DNA of 64,000 nt from Lethocerus indicus (lineage: Eukaryota; Arthropoda; Insecta; Hemiptera; Belostomatidae), in contig JACDQD010000009.1 of the NCBI GenBank assembly GCA_019843655.1, positions 1,617,750-1,681,749 on the forward strand, given 5' to 3'. Below, in pieces: positions 46,091 to 57,063 of this stretch (positions are counted from its first letter, which is position 1; every line of letters starts with the position of its first letter). The notes beneath the pieces are model-generated. The model made no database searches, was not told the origin of the DNA, and was given only the letters and a program-made list of their open reading frames with translations. Both the position numbers and the translations under genes were made by a program.

Positions 46091-46194
46091 AAGAAATCAT
46101 CAATCACACCTTTCTAGACCGGTTTTAGCGTCACCAATCTTCGGTGGGGTTCAGTGTTGTTGACACGCCTGATTACTTCAATTTATGTCCAAAT

Positions 46195-46379
46195 TTTGAG
46201 GATGCCCCCAAAAAAACATCCAAAGTGCCACAACAGTGACTACTGACACAGCGCTACTGAAGATGGCGAGCGGCCGAAACCGCAGTCTGGCGAAAGACCG
46301 AACAGCGGCGAGAGTGAGACAGAAAAACATCACGAACCTACACGCTGTATTCCAACCCCTAGCAGACCACAAAAACAGG
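46195..46379 (+). mobile_element. Foldback MITE, right arm
   Basis: Complete from hairpin 3 ('gaggatgcccccaaaaaaac') through 'cgctactgaagatggcgagc' to the terminus 'agaccacaaaaacagg' and TA. Confidence 0.8.
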
Positions 46380-46435
46380 TATATGAAATTAATTTTATTT
46401 CGCTATAAAAGAAACTTTAATTGTTAATCTACTAT

Positions 46436-46530
46436 ATGTTCACCGATATTATCTTGAGGAACTCCTCAAGACCGAAATACACTTTATCAAATTGTCGATT
46501 ACTTTTGGGTACAGCCCAATATACTTAGGG
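46436..46530 (-). mobile_element. Mariner-type MITE, inverted fragment
   Basis: Reading the minus strand: 'gtacccaaaagtaatcgac', 'aatttgataaagtgtatttc', 'ggtcttgaggagttcc', then a jump to the TA-rich interior. Immediately follows the foldback arm, in a junction like that at 26884. Confidence 0.75.
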
Positions 46531-46554
46531 GGGGTATATTTAGGACTTGTCTTG

Positions 46555-46670
46555 AATTAGATTAGTCTACGAGGGGTCGGAAAACAGAGTAGATTTCGTC
46601 TGTTTCCCTCTCCTTTTCAACCGGTCTAGCAATAGACCGGACCGGCGAGAGGAGAATCTACGCTGTATTC
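46555..46670. mobile_element. Foldback MITE, collapsed copy
   Basis: 'gaggggtcggaaaacagag' (outer left arm), then 'accggtctagcaatagaccg' and 'gcgagaggagaatctacg'. Hairpins 2 and 3 are lost. A further hairpin-1 scrap ('ttctagaccggttttc') lies at 46731. Confidence 0.6.
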
Positions 46671-46799
46671 AATTGGATTTGTCACTTTTAAGTAATATTT
46701 TTACTTCAGTTTTTTTCCTCCCCGTCTTATTCTAGACCGGTTTTCATCGGTCTGCCGCGGCTGTAAGAGCGAAGTAGACAGAACGGCTCACAGCACACA

Positions 46800-47516
46800 G
46801 CTCAATAAGTACTGGGAATATATAAGTGCCTAGGGATTGATTGAAATTGACTTAGTCTCACAGTTATTCGTATAGATTTTGTATTTTATGGTTTAGGAGA
46901 GATTTCTCGGAGATTGACTCGGCGCTGAAATCGTATATTGCAAAACATCCTGTTTACACTGACGGTAAACACCGCATTTACTCTGCGGGGCGTTTGAAAC
47001 GGTGACGGTTTCGAGTGAATTTCGAAAACTATTTTTTTTTTTTTTTTTTCCCGTATTCCGATTAAGTCCTTTGCGCTTTGTGTCCAATCGACGCTGCCAC
47101 TGCCTGTAAAGTAATTACAGACGGCGGAGAGTGGGGAAAAAAAAATTTTCCGGCGAAAACTCAGACGGTTTTTCACTCGAGAACCGTAAGAGAATCCGTC
47201 GGAAAATTATTACGGTTGTGTGAAACTTTCCGAGGGCGTGTCAATTGTGTTGAAGGCCGAAAAACCGGTCTGGAATTGGACGACGGGGCATAAAATTGGC
47301 CGATATACCGCGCCTACTGAAGATGGCGGGCGGCCACGATGTTAAATATCGCGCGAAGTTATTCTAAAATATTTCTTCTTCTCCATTATTCTACAGATGA
47401 TCTATCGAAAGAACTAAGTTGTAGATCATGGGCTGAAACTGACCATTTCAGTATTATTGAACCGTTATCTCGAGAATCTCTACTTGCAAAAAGAACTTTC
47501 GTGAATATATTTTTCA

Positions 47517-47555
<39 letters not shown>

Positions 47556-48880
47556 CCTTCAAGTTTTACGGTCCCTGTCCTGCAATTATGCGCCGGCAGT
47601 TTTTATTATTTTCTTTTGAAAGAGGTCGTAAAATTAATAAATAAACCCCCGCCCCCTCACCCCTCGGGTATAATTATAGGGGGCAGGAACGGCCGAAAAC
47701 TATAAAATAAAGACGTAAAATTCTGGGGAAAAAACTGACCACGGCCGGCCCCCAAAAGGGGCCAAATTCAATAGAGCTATTAATATTTTTAATAGGGGCG
47801 CGGTGGGGGCGGACACTAAAACTCTAATAATAGGAAATAAAAAAAAAAACAAGCTAACTGTAAATCTTATTTCTGTCTCGAAACTCGATATTTTCTAGAG
47901 TGATTTCGGCCCCCGATCGAAATTTTCTTCGCCTCTCGGGATCGAAATTTAAAAAAATTTAGGTTTTTATATACTAATAAAAATGGGGTCGGCAACTGAG
48001 TCGTTGCGGACTTGAAAGTACCGCATCGGCGCTTTATGAAAAACGTAAATTTTCACCGATCCGTTGTCTTTTAATAAGGTCCGATGTCGATTTGAAAATG
48101 GGAAATTTTATTTTGAGGTAAATTCGTGAGCGAGCTCACGAAAATGTCACGAAGGAGAAGCCTTAAAAAGAGAGGCTCGGTGTCGAAACTGGTTTTTCAC
48201 TGAAAAAAATCGTGAATCTTTTTAGTAACTTTTCAGACCTTTCTTTCTAGACATTTATAGACCTCGGGTACCGAAAAAATACCTAACGGAACCGCGGAAA
48301 TCGACGACTGGGGGGGGGGGGGGCTTCAAAATGTATGCTAATACATACAACAGACTACATACAATATAACGCTTTGTTTTTTTTATTAAGTCGGCCAGAT
48401 TTCATCGCCGTTGAAATAAAATTCCCGTCACGACGACAGCTCTTCCTGGCAGTAAAAAGCGCGATGATATTCCGAACCCTTGAAAGTGCTTAAAACGAAT
48501 ATTTCGAGCACATTTACGCACATATACGGTGGATCGAAGAATTCGACGATCCTTTAAATTCAACCGAAATGCCGCATTCGACGCTTTTCGCAGCGGCGAT
48601 AAAAAATCGCTGGATTTTATAAAAAACGTTTGTAAAAGGTTAAATTTCTATCCGATAAACAACAATCTATTGGGCTTGTAGAATATTCCAAAGAAATAAT
48701 AATTTTTTTTTTATTCGGCGTACCGACCGACACAATATTCCTCATTTTTGTTACAACACAATTTATTCTTATCTATAATAAACATAGCATTTTATAATTT
48801 ATGATATTTAATAAATGGAACAATAAGCGTTATCTTTCTCTTTTGTGATTTCTTCGTTATTCGAATAAATTAATATTTTA
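46800..48880. other. Anonymous DNA, no gene seen
   Basis: Includes a 20-base T run at 47032-47050, a (TA)n run at 47519-47552, and a G run at 48311-48323. A scrap of foldback arm ('cctactgaagatggcggg') lies at 47312. No domain-bearing open frame. Confidence 0.4.
47519..47552. repeat. (TA)n microsatellite
   Basis: About 32 bases of alternating T and A. Confidence 0.95.
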
Positions 48881-48886
48881 TTCTAT

Positions 48887-49070
48887 TGGGTCTCTACCGA
48901 AAATTAGTCGACAATTTGATAGGATGCATTTTGGTCTTGAGGAGTCATAATCGAAAATTTGCCGGAAAATATATAGTAGATTAATAATTAAAGTTTCTTT
49001 TTTTTTTTTAGCAAAATAAAACGAATTTCAAAGTCAAAATGTTGGGATTACTTTTGGTTACCCCTAATTT
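48887..49070 (+). mobile_element. Mariner-type MITE, near complete
   Basis: Left end 'ctaccgaaaattagtcgac' and 'aatttgataggatgc'; interior 'aatcgaaaatttgccgg' and 'tagattaataattaaag'; right end 'aaaatgttgggattac', 'ttttggttacccctaa'. A few substitutions in the terminal repeats. Confidence 0.8.
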
Positions 49071-49074
49071 TATT

Positions 49075-49795
49075 TAAGGTCTAGATAAAAATTCCGTCGA
49101 ACGCTGTCAATTTACTGTATTTCGTTGAGGGACAAATTTTTCCGGTTTATTATTTATTCGAGCTTCAGACGACGATATCAATCAACCCGTTGGGTAGAAA
49201 ATTTTTTTTTTCTGAAAATTCTGCATAAAATTTGTCCTAATTACGACGCGTTATATAATGAAAAGAGTACGTTTAAATCGAGCGTTTTATTCAAGCGCAA
49301 TATTTATAATGCGAAATTACCGCAAGTAATAGAGAGATACAACTTCCTGTAAACACGTGCGTCTTATCAGAAAAAAATTAAAAAATCCCCATTCCGGGGC
49401 CTACGGTACTTGATGGGTTGACAATAATTTCCGGTGTAAAAATTGCGATAATTAAGAAGAAAAATTCATTTTCGAGGGGGGGGGAGGGGGTACAATAGGG
49501 AGAATTTTATTTTCCGAAACTAAATCGCGTTCGGATTAGGAAATTTCACAAAATACTCTCGGATAAAATACGGGGGGCCCCCATAAAACACAATATTGGC
49601 TATGTTTCCATTTTATAGTTTAAGTTTATTCGTGATTGAATGTTGATAATTTCGTACTCGGACTCGGAATTTTCGGCCAGCTATTTTTTTTTTTGTCGTC
49701 AAACAGAATTTCGGCGTCTGAACCGAAACTATATTTCAGTTTATTCCGGTTGAAATTCTACTGTAAATAATTTCTCGAAGACTGTTGGAGGTTTC
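49075..49795. other. Anonymous DNA, no gene assigned
   Basis: A 75-codon open frame at 49125-49352 (plus) reads plausibly (it contains KICPNYDALYNEK) but I recognise no family. G runs occur at 49478-49495. Confidence 0.3.
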
Positions 49796-49919
49796 AAAAA
49801 TAGAGGCGATTAAAGGGGTCTATCCTGGTTGGAGTTGGGAAAATGGTAGTTGTCTGTGATTGGGTCGGGATTTGGGGAAACTGGGGCCGGAAAATGTGTC
49901 GGGAAAAGCGTGAAAATTG

Positions 49920-50640
49920 TACCTTTTCAGCGTTGAATCGGGAACTGAGAGCCGAAAGGTTGTGGAAGTGGCGGTGGCGGCGGTGGTGGGGGCCGACACC
50001 GGGGCCCCAGATCGATTTCAAGCTGTACACGCTCGGCGTTCCACACAAACAGCACTGAGAGAGTGGGAAACAAAAAAAACACTGGATAACACTCGCGAGA
50101 GACCGGATTGAAAAGAAAAAAAAGAAAAAAATACCACTCGATACTCCTTCGGTAGGCGAGGCCGGACGACAATTGATAACGACACGGACGAATATAAGCC
50201 GTCGGGATGTCGGCACTTTATTTCATTTTCGAAAAGCACAACACTTCTTCGTGCACACTGATCACAGACACTGATAAGACACTGAGAGAAGGACAACAAC
50301 GACGCCTCTATTCCACAACCGCGTGAGATGGCGAAGCGCGCGGAAGGGCGGGAGCGTTGGGGGGGGGGGGTTTAATGAAGGGGGAGGCCACCGAAACTGT
50401 TAAACACCGGGCGAAACGGGGAATTGAAACGGTTGTGTCGCGGTTGTGTAGCGGAAGCCGGCTGTTGGTACGGCCGCCAGACTGGTACTGAGTGGGCTCT
50501 CCTCCCTCCACCGGCGGCCGCCCCCAGCGACAGCGCCATCTCCAGGGCCCGCCCCCAAACCACAACGACTGCGGCACCATCTACCGGCGTCGCGCCCCAT
50601 CCCTAGGCCATTTTATTAATTTTTTTTATCTCTTTTATTG
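49920..50640 (-). promoter_or_regulatory. GC-rich island, candidate promoter and leader
   Basis: Clearly more GC-rich than its surroundings. It holds three copies of an AGATGG-type core: 'gagatggcgaagcg' at 50325, 'gcgccatctcc' at 50533 (minus: ggagatggcgc) and 'caccatctaccgg' at 50575. On the minus strand below 50300 there are repeated TCAGT words ('tcagtgtcttatcagtgtc'), typical of arthropod initiators, and at 49922 an AAAAG/GTACAA junction that could be a splice donor. No start codon with a credible protein follows. The strand and the promoter role are inference. Confidence 0.3.
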
Positions 50641-50776
50641 TTAACAACTGTAAAATTCTGTACGTTCGTGATTATCGAACGCTGCCTCGATTATGTGACT
50701 GGAAATGTAAACGCCGCTTCCGCTGATGTCAGTTCAACAACAATATTGTAAGGATAAAATTGTAAGTTTAACAATA

Positions 50777-50970
50777 CCTGTTTTGTGGTCCGCGAGGGGT
50801 TGGAATTACCGTAGATTTCGCGTGTTTCCGTCCCTCTCGCCGGTTTGGTCTTTCGCCAGACCGGTTTGTCGGCCGCTCGCCATCTTCAGTAGCGGTGTCG
50901 GTCACTGTCAGCACTATGGGGCATCCTCACTGCACTGTCACTTTCACATGTACTGTAGTGTCTGTCAGTC

Positions 50971-51006
<36 letters not shown>

Positions 51007-51181
51007 TGTTATTGTTATTGGGGTTTGTGTCTGTCCAGAAATTATACAACAAGCCAAATTTATGAAAAATCACTAGCTACAATAGTTAGTCAACCATCCC
51101 CTTCCGACAATCTGACTCACACTTAGAAAACGGATTAACAAAATCCAAAGACAAACATAATCCCCCAATAACAATAACAGA

Positions 51182-51227
<46 letters not shown>

Positions 51228-51453
51228 GACTGACATACTGACAGACATTACAGTACATGTGATAGTGACACAGTGCAGTGAGGATGCCCCAAAAAAACAT
51301 CCAAAGTGCTGACAGTGACTACTGACACAGCGCTACTGAAGACGGCGAGCGGCCGACAAACCGGTCTGGCGAAAGACCAAACCACCGGCGAGAGGAGACG
51401 GAAACGTCACGAACCTACAGTATATTCCGACCCCTCGCAGGCCACAAAACAGG
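50777..51453. mobile_element. Longest foldback MITE copy (677 bp)
   Basis: Both termini are intact (CCTGTTTTGTGGTCCGC and 'gcaggccacaaaacagg'), each flanked by TA. The arms carry the three hairpins and then continue inward further than in other copies: 'tctgtcagtcgt' plus a (TA)n run and 'tgttattgttattgggg' on the left, mirrored on the right by 'ccccaataacaataacag', a second (TA)n run and 'aacgactgacatac'. The non-palindromic centre (about 51040-51140) includes 'atcactagctacaatag'. That word recurs just outside the right end at about 51497, so flanking DNA may have been copied into the centre. Confidence 0.85.
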
Positions 51454-51529
51454 TATTGTTAAACTGTAAAATTGTACAACAAGCAACATTTATGAAATCA
51501 CTAGCTACAATAGTCAACAATTGGAGGAG

Positions 51530-51930
51530 AAACCCACTAGTTCCCCCCTTTTTTTTATTATTTTTTTTTTATTATTAAAAATTTTATTTAATCATTTAGG
51601 TCGCGTGGCCACTTCCTTTTCAGGCGTTTTTTATTTTATTTATTTTTTTTTTTATTACACGCTTTTATTTAATTTCACATCGTGTCCTGTGTCGTCAAAT
51701 TGTGCGGGTGAATTTGACCCACTTCCCAATCGTTCAGATGATCTGAAATTTTGCATAAAAATGTGAATATTATTGCAATAATTATGAAAGTGTCACATAT
51801 CTGTTTGTCAGTTTAAAAGAATTAACTTATTTTACTAATTTTTTAGACTTTTTAGACACACATAAAATATATTGTGACAATTGATTTCACATATAATGGC
51901 GACAAAAAAAAAAAATTGGGCTACGCTGTG
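51530..51930. other. T-rich anonymous DNA
   Basis: Long T and A runs (51546-51575, 51640-51656). No gene seen. The 3' terminal repeat of the mariner that follows should lie at about 51840-51930, but I cannot identify it. Confidence 0.4.
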
Positions 51931-51935
51931 GATTT

Positions 51936-52475
51936 TTTTAAATATAGGGCGTTATTCTGTTCCACGACATTTCTCCAGATTTAAAGGCGATAGTTTAACT
52001 GAATTGTTTTCGGTAAAAGCTCATAGTAGAGGATGAGCCTTACCAATTACCACGGAGGACGCAGAAGAGCGTTACCTTCTTCGGAGGAAGGCCGGGTCTT
52101 TGGGGGCGGTTGAGGGTGTTTTCACATCGCGCTTTTCAACCCCCGAGACTTTTTACGTCCAAGGGTTTTTATAAATTATCCATTTTTCATCCCCCTTCAG
52201 GCTGTTCTCCCCGTTGGGTTTGTAAAGGAGACGGCAAATAGAAAAAGATTTTGTCCTCCATTAAATCGTTAAATCCATATCCCAAACCGAGCTTCACAAT
52301 ATGGTCGTGGATCGTCGATTTATTTACCATTTTCGCCAAAATTGAAGCGTTGTAGAGCGTGGATTATTTCCGATTACCGTTTCAATGAGATCTTCTTCCG
52401 GTGGACGTCCTACCCCTGGGCCGTTTCTCGATCTTCGAGATCGAAATCTTCATCTTTCGCCATAAACAGAGCGTA
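51936..52475 (-). pseudogene. Mellifera-type mariner transposase, internally deleted and frameshifted
   Basis: On the minus strand, family blocks occur in the right order but in changing frames. FDLEDRE (52440-52470) and GRPPEEDLIETVIGNNPRST form the end of the first helix-turn-helix and linker. STIHDHIVKLG (52287-52319) is the second helix-turn-helix. GDEKWIIYKN (52194-52165) holds the first catalytic aspartate of the DDE/D triad. YYELLPK (about 52035-52005) comes from the catalytic core, and WRNVVEQNN (about 51975-51945) is the C-terminus. The part between YYELLP and the C-terminus, with the other two catalytic residues, is deleted, and several frameshifts and stops separate the blocks. An intact enzyme cuts and pastes the element at TA sites. 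This copy cannot be active. Confidence 0.8.
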
Positions 52476-52479
52476 TCCT

Positions 52480-53570
52480 GTTTTTGCCTTTTCCTAAAGA
52501 GTAAAACGTCAAAATGCCATAATTCGCTACCTAATTAAGGTCTCGTAACCGAATTTTTTTTTGCCCGGATACGCCCCAAGAAGTACCGACTTTTTTGGAC
52601 TGTCCATGCCCGTCATCTATTTTCAATAAGTCCCATATATTCAGAACTATCGAAAAAGGCCATCCAATTATGGTACTTTTGGATGTGTCATTATGGATTG
52701 TTTTCGGTACAAGAGAAACCGGACGAAATAATAATATAGACAAAAATAACCGCCAGATACACTGAATCCCCACCCCCTACGGCATCTTCCTCCTGAGGAA
52801 GGTCCTCAGACACACCACCCACCACCCCGACCCACCCCCAACAAAAGTGAAAGCGAAACAGTGCAGTGAAAGCTGTCAATGTGCCTATAGTGCTGTATAC
52901 AGTGTGCCACAGTGATCAAGTGCACCCAAGAGTGGCAAGTGCAAAGTGTGCGAGTGAATGCGGTAGCTTAAGTTCTCGGGTTTTTTAATATTTTTTTATT
53001 GTATATTTTCCTGATTATCACAACAAAATTGTTAAAGGTATAAAACCCAGGACACTCTTTTTTCGAGCTGAAATATTTGCTAGGCCCCAGTCCGATAATG
53101 GGAACATGAACTGGTCTTCCTGTCGCAGAAGACCTCGATGACACAAGGATACAAGGATAAGGACAAGGTTTATTCCTATTTATTTATTATTAGTGGACGT
53201 TCTCCACTATAGGAACTTCCCACCGGAAGTCAGTGATATTGTTGGGGTCGACGCCGGAATTTTTTCCTGGTGGGGTTATTATCCCTTTCTTCATATCTTA
53301 ATTCCGGGGGTTAATTCGTACGGGGGCGGTTGGTCCCTCCCACTTCTGCATCTGTCTTTCCGAACCGTCTATTCCACGAATCAATTCCCACGACCAGAAC
53401 GAGAGGGATGAATGCGTAAAAAAATAACTATTATCCCGTTCGGAGAAAAAAAAATTTGAAAGAAAACGCGTGGAAGAGACGAGAAACCCCTATTTTTTTG
53501 AGGGTGTTATTTGAAGTTTTTTGACTCTCGTACAAAACAGTCTCGACAGAACTATAAAGTTTTTAGTTTA
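52480..53570. other. Anonymous DNA, possible leader sequence
   Basis: 52850-52960 is rich in 'agtg' and 'gtgcaa' words ('gtgaaagcgaaacagtgc', 'gtgcaaagtgtgcgagtg'), the texture of many insect 5' leaders. There is no following exon I can support. The rest shows no repeat or gene. Confidence 0.3.
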
Positions 53571-53574
53571 ACAG

Positions 53575-53735
53575 ACTTTCTGTTTCCTCTCGCCGGTTTG
53601 GACTTTTGCTAGACCGGTTTCGGCCGCTCGCCGTCTTCAGTAGCGGTGTTAGTCACTGTCGGCACTTTGGATGCATTTCGGGTCGGAGCATTTTGTTATT
53701 GTTATTGGGGAATTATGTTTGTCTTATTCCGTTTT
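53575..53735 (+). mobile_element. Foldback MITE, left arm of the long type
   Basis: Left arm 'ctgtttcctctcgccgg', 'ttttgctagaccggtttcgg', 'cgccgtcttcagtagcgg', then 'ttgttattgttattgggg' and 'aattatgtttgtc', which match the inner arm of the long copy at 50777-51453. It therefore derives from the long form. Confidence 0.75.
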
Positions 53736-53884
53736 GGATTCTGTTAATACTTGAGTCAGATTGTCGGATATGAGGGGAGGGGGTGAGATCCTTTAATAGG
53801 ATTATAGGGGCAAATACGGAGCCACTCTGGGAATTAATCTTTTCGTTTATGATTCCGTTTTTTCTTGTCCTTATAAAGACAAGA

Positions 53885-53950
53885 AGAAACCGGTCTAGCA
53901 AAGACCAAACCGGCACCGAGAGGAGACGGAAACACCACGAACCTAAAGGT
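53885..53950 (+). mobile_element. Foldback MITE, right-arm fragment
   Basis: 'aaccggtctagcaaagacc' and 'gaggagacggaaacacc', ending 'cacgaacctaaagg'. Probably the other half of the copy at 53575, separated by unrelated DNA. Confidence 0.65.
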
Positions 53951-54014
53951 ATAAAGTTTTTCCAATCTACTCTAGAACAGCCTGAATACAACTACTGGGT
54001 GACGGTAAAAAGAA

Positions 54015-54160
54015 AAACCGAAAAACACGCCCAAAGTGACTACTGAAGATGGCGAGCGGCCGAAACCGGTCTAGCGAAAGACCGACCGACCAGCGAGAGG
54101 AGACAGAAACACAGAAAAAAATCTACGGTATTCCAACCCCTCGTAGACCACAAAACAGAC
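54015..54160 (+). mobile_element. Foldback MITE, right arm
   Basis: 'gactactgaagatggcgagc', 'accggtctagcgaaagacc', 'tccaacccctcgtagacc' and the terminus 'acaaaacagac'. Confidence 0.75.
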
Positions 54161-56870
54161 AACGTTAAACTACAATCTCTTACAACAACTACAACTCTCT
54201 ACAACTCTCTCTGACGGGCTGACGCTAAACGCCATCTATTAGCCGAAGTGAGAAACTCAAGAACATTATGATTTATGCTCTGGGCATGAGAAATATCCTA
54301 GACTATATAGACCATCGATTTACATTCTACAGACGGCTTTATTTCGTTAAATTCCTCTACAGGAAATTCCTTACGAGAGAGGTAAATATTTTATCAATAA
54401 ATTTCTGATGAAACTTTTTTCAATACAAAAAATATTTATGTACATAAACATAGAAATGTTCACCAATAGCGCGATAGAGTTCGGCACTTTGTCGAGTCGA
54501 AGACTATAAAATATAGAATATTTATTTGTTAAAATTGGTATTAAAACGAATTATAATAATAATTATTGTGGCCTCATAAAAACCTCCAGTTCAGACAATG
54601 TTCAGTATCAGACTTATTAAATTATCATTTCACGCTGTTTTTGTTCGACAGTTTTAAAAATTAGGTCGACGTTTGTGTGTTATAATAATGTTGAAAATTA
54701 GATACAAATGACCTTTTAAGATACTTAGTACAAAATAATTGTAGTCATCTATTAAGTCCATAATCGAAAGGAATATGTTCAACATGGAAAGTTGAATTGT
54801 TCATTTACCACGTACCTAACTTTTCATGCTGAATTCAACAAATATATATTTATATATATAATATAAGTTTTATGTTTTATTTATTAACCATTTACATTAA
54901 TTTCAGTTATTGGGTCAAAGAACTCATTGATTTATATGATACAATATTATTATTATTATTTGTCCTTGCTTGTATAGCAATAAATTAAATGATTAAATCA
55001 AATATAACAAATTTAAATTTATTATTTTTCTGTCAGTGATAGGATCATTTCAAATTGAATAATTTAGATTTTATATAATTTGATTTGCACATACTGATTC
55101 AAACATTATTGAATTTTTATCATTTCAATTAAAATACTCGATTGAAAAAATTTATTCAAATGGTGAATTTACATAAATTATATCAGATACCAGACATAAC
55201 TGGAAAGCTAAATTTAGGTAAAGATTATCCTTTTAAAGTTGGTATCTATAATGATTATGACCATATACCTTATGTAAAAAATGAAAAATTGGTAATTTGG
55301 AATAGTATTGTGAAAAAGAAATAAAACTTGGGACTGATGGATATTGTTGTACACATCGAATAATAAAAATATAAGGAAAATATGCAGGGAAATGACGCGT
55401 AAATAATTCAGAACAACGACAATGTGTGAAAAAATACTTTACTTTCAGAGAAAAATGTCTAACTTACCACAAAAAAACACTCTTTTCATTAATCCACGAG
55501 TACAATTATTAGAAAAAAACAAAAAAATATTCATGATGAGCACCAGTCATGATACTTGTTTCTATTTATATTTACTGATTTATATAAATATATATTTATA
55601 TATATATATACATACATATACATATATAAACATTCTACAAATGAACTTGAACATACAGACTGTTTCCTTCATTTATCAATTCAATGAAATTTCCATATTC
55701 GTATGCGTTGCGCATACAGAAAAAGGTGTAAAAACACTCTTAAAGCAAATAACAATCCCAAAGAATCATAAATACCCATTGTACTACAATTAAATAACCC
55801 TTACAATATAACCCCGGGAAAATATTAACAAGCAGCTTTTTATTTTTGTTTTAAATACTAAACTTACTCCTAGAAAATAACAATAAATTACTAATTTCAA
55901 TTCCATTGTCTCTGACTACAAAATTTATTTCATTTCTTTTACATGAAAACAACGCCTGTTTAATTTGACATATTTGTCAATTTTGTCATCACGACAGAAG
56001 GAAATGAGTAAACAAATGTTATACACGATAGGAGAATCCAATAAATATTTAATAAAAGATATTAAATTAACAACACGCTTCGAGAATATAACAATTATAT
56101 GTTTTAAATCTGATATATTCCTATATAAACTGTGGCCTACTAAACTCTACTAGTTTTCGGAATATTGTCCCTCGGCCAATATTCCTTCACTTGGCTTCCT
56201 ATCACCTTTTTTTTCTTTTCTTTTTTTTACCGCAGACTAGACCAATTAAATAGTTATAGGCCATAGTTATTTTTATTACGGTCTATATTATGGCGCGTGT
56301 TCGAACAATAGACGCGCACGGAACAGTATTCGGTTTTTTTGTTTTCTTTTAAATCCCGCCACAAACCAATGCAACTAACCACAACTAAAAGCTGAAGCCA
56401 AATCCACGAAATCGGATTTCGTCGGAAACAAGATATACCGAAATTCCATAATTTGGTCTCGTTTCTCAAACTTTTCAACAATGTACAACATTTGTTTATT
56501 CCGTTATCAACATGGCAACAATTCGTACAGATAAAAAATTTTTTTAGTAAACGTTAATAACCGAAATAAATATTTGACAATAAATTTCCTGTTTCCGCAA
56601 ATTGATACAAACATTCCCATAAAAAAAAAAAAAAAACAAAAAAGTGATCACACCCTTTACAATACGACAGTTTCTGCAATTTCTATATGTCGCTTTTCCA
56701 ACAGAAAGCTTATTTGTAAACAACAAACGAATCGCCCTGAGTTCTGTTATGTGTATTGTAAGAAGCTAATATGGTTAAAACACGGAATAGGCCCCTCCTC
56801 CCACCCCCCCCTGATAACCCAATACGCGAGATTATATATCGTGACTGTTTTTATTATTATTATTATTTTG
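54160..56870. other. AT-rich anonymous DNA
   Basis: Marks the beginning of an AT-rich domain without the foldback family. (TA)-like runs at 54841-54860 and 55585-55625. Apart from the small open frame at 55142 no exon candidate stands out. The interval could hold introns or untranslated regions of an unidentified gene. Confidence 0.4.
55151..55324 (+). CDS. Unassigned small open frame
   Basis: An open frame on the plus strand, ending in TAA at 55322. It contains NLGKDYPFKVGIYNDYDHIP and a basic tail IVKKK. Its composition is more protein-like than neighbouring frames and a possible acceptor ('aaattatatcag') lies at 55185, so it could be a terminal exon. I do not recognise a family, there is no obvious upstream exon, and the codons are strongly A/T-ending, so chance is a real alternative. 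I took as first codon the first natural context after the in-frame stop; no good initiation site decides it. Confidence 0.2.
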   Translation, partial: FIQMVNLHKLYQIPDITGKLNLGKDYPFKVGIYNDYDHIPYVKNEKLVIWNSIVKKK

Positions 56871-56877
56871 CTTATAG

Positions 56878-57063
56878 AAACGACGTCTTTCGTGGGGATA
56901 TGGAAAGGTTGAGCCTGTATTTTTTCAAGAGTTTGAGAGGTATGAGAGTCCGGATCGAGATATGTACGAATTTTGGATCGGTCGCGACAGTGAAGTACGT
57001 GTGTCTGGAATGCGGAAAGAATATGTCTCTCGGACGGGGTAATTTATTGGAAGAAACCGGTTG
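56878..57063 (+). pseudogene. Exon-like segment, faint LSM2 resemblance
   Basis: A strong acceptor ('attattttgcttatag') precedes 56878, and two plus-strand frames stay open for about 180 bases. One frame contains FFKSLRGMRVRIEI and then GSVATVKYVCLE. These resemble, in order, the N-terminal FFKSL-G---V-EL and the C-terminal GSVVRYVQL of the spliceosomal protein LSM2, with the roughly 45 residues in between missing. The other frame reads an equally protein-like EFERYESPDRDMYEFWIGRD and reaches a possible donor (GGG/GTAATT at 57039). Both cannot be right. It may be a broken LSM2 copy, an exon of an unknown gene, or chance. Confidence 0.22.

Noticed and set aside
49794..50216. 140-codon minus-strand frame as a protein in the GC-rich island
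   Set aside because: Low-complexity F and H/R runs from simple sequence; better explained as a leader region if transcribed.
7340..54160. Conserved open frames inside foldback arms (for example 'KMASGRNRSGERPNRR') as a small gene family
   Set aside because: The frame recurs because the DNA repeat recurs; frames differ between copies, lack starts, and are interrupted by indels with no bias for multiples of three.
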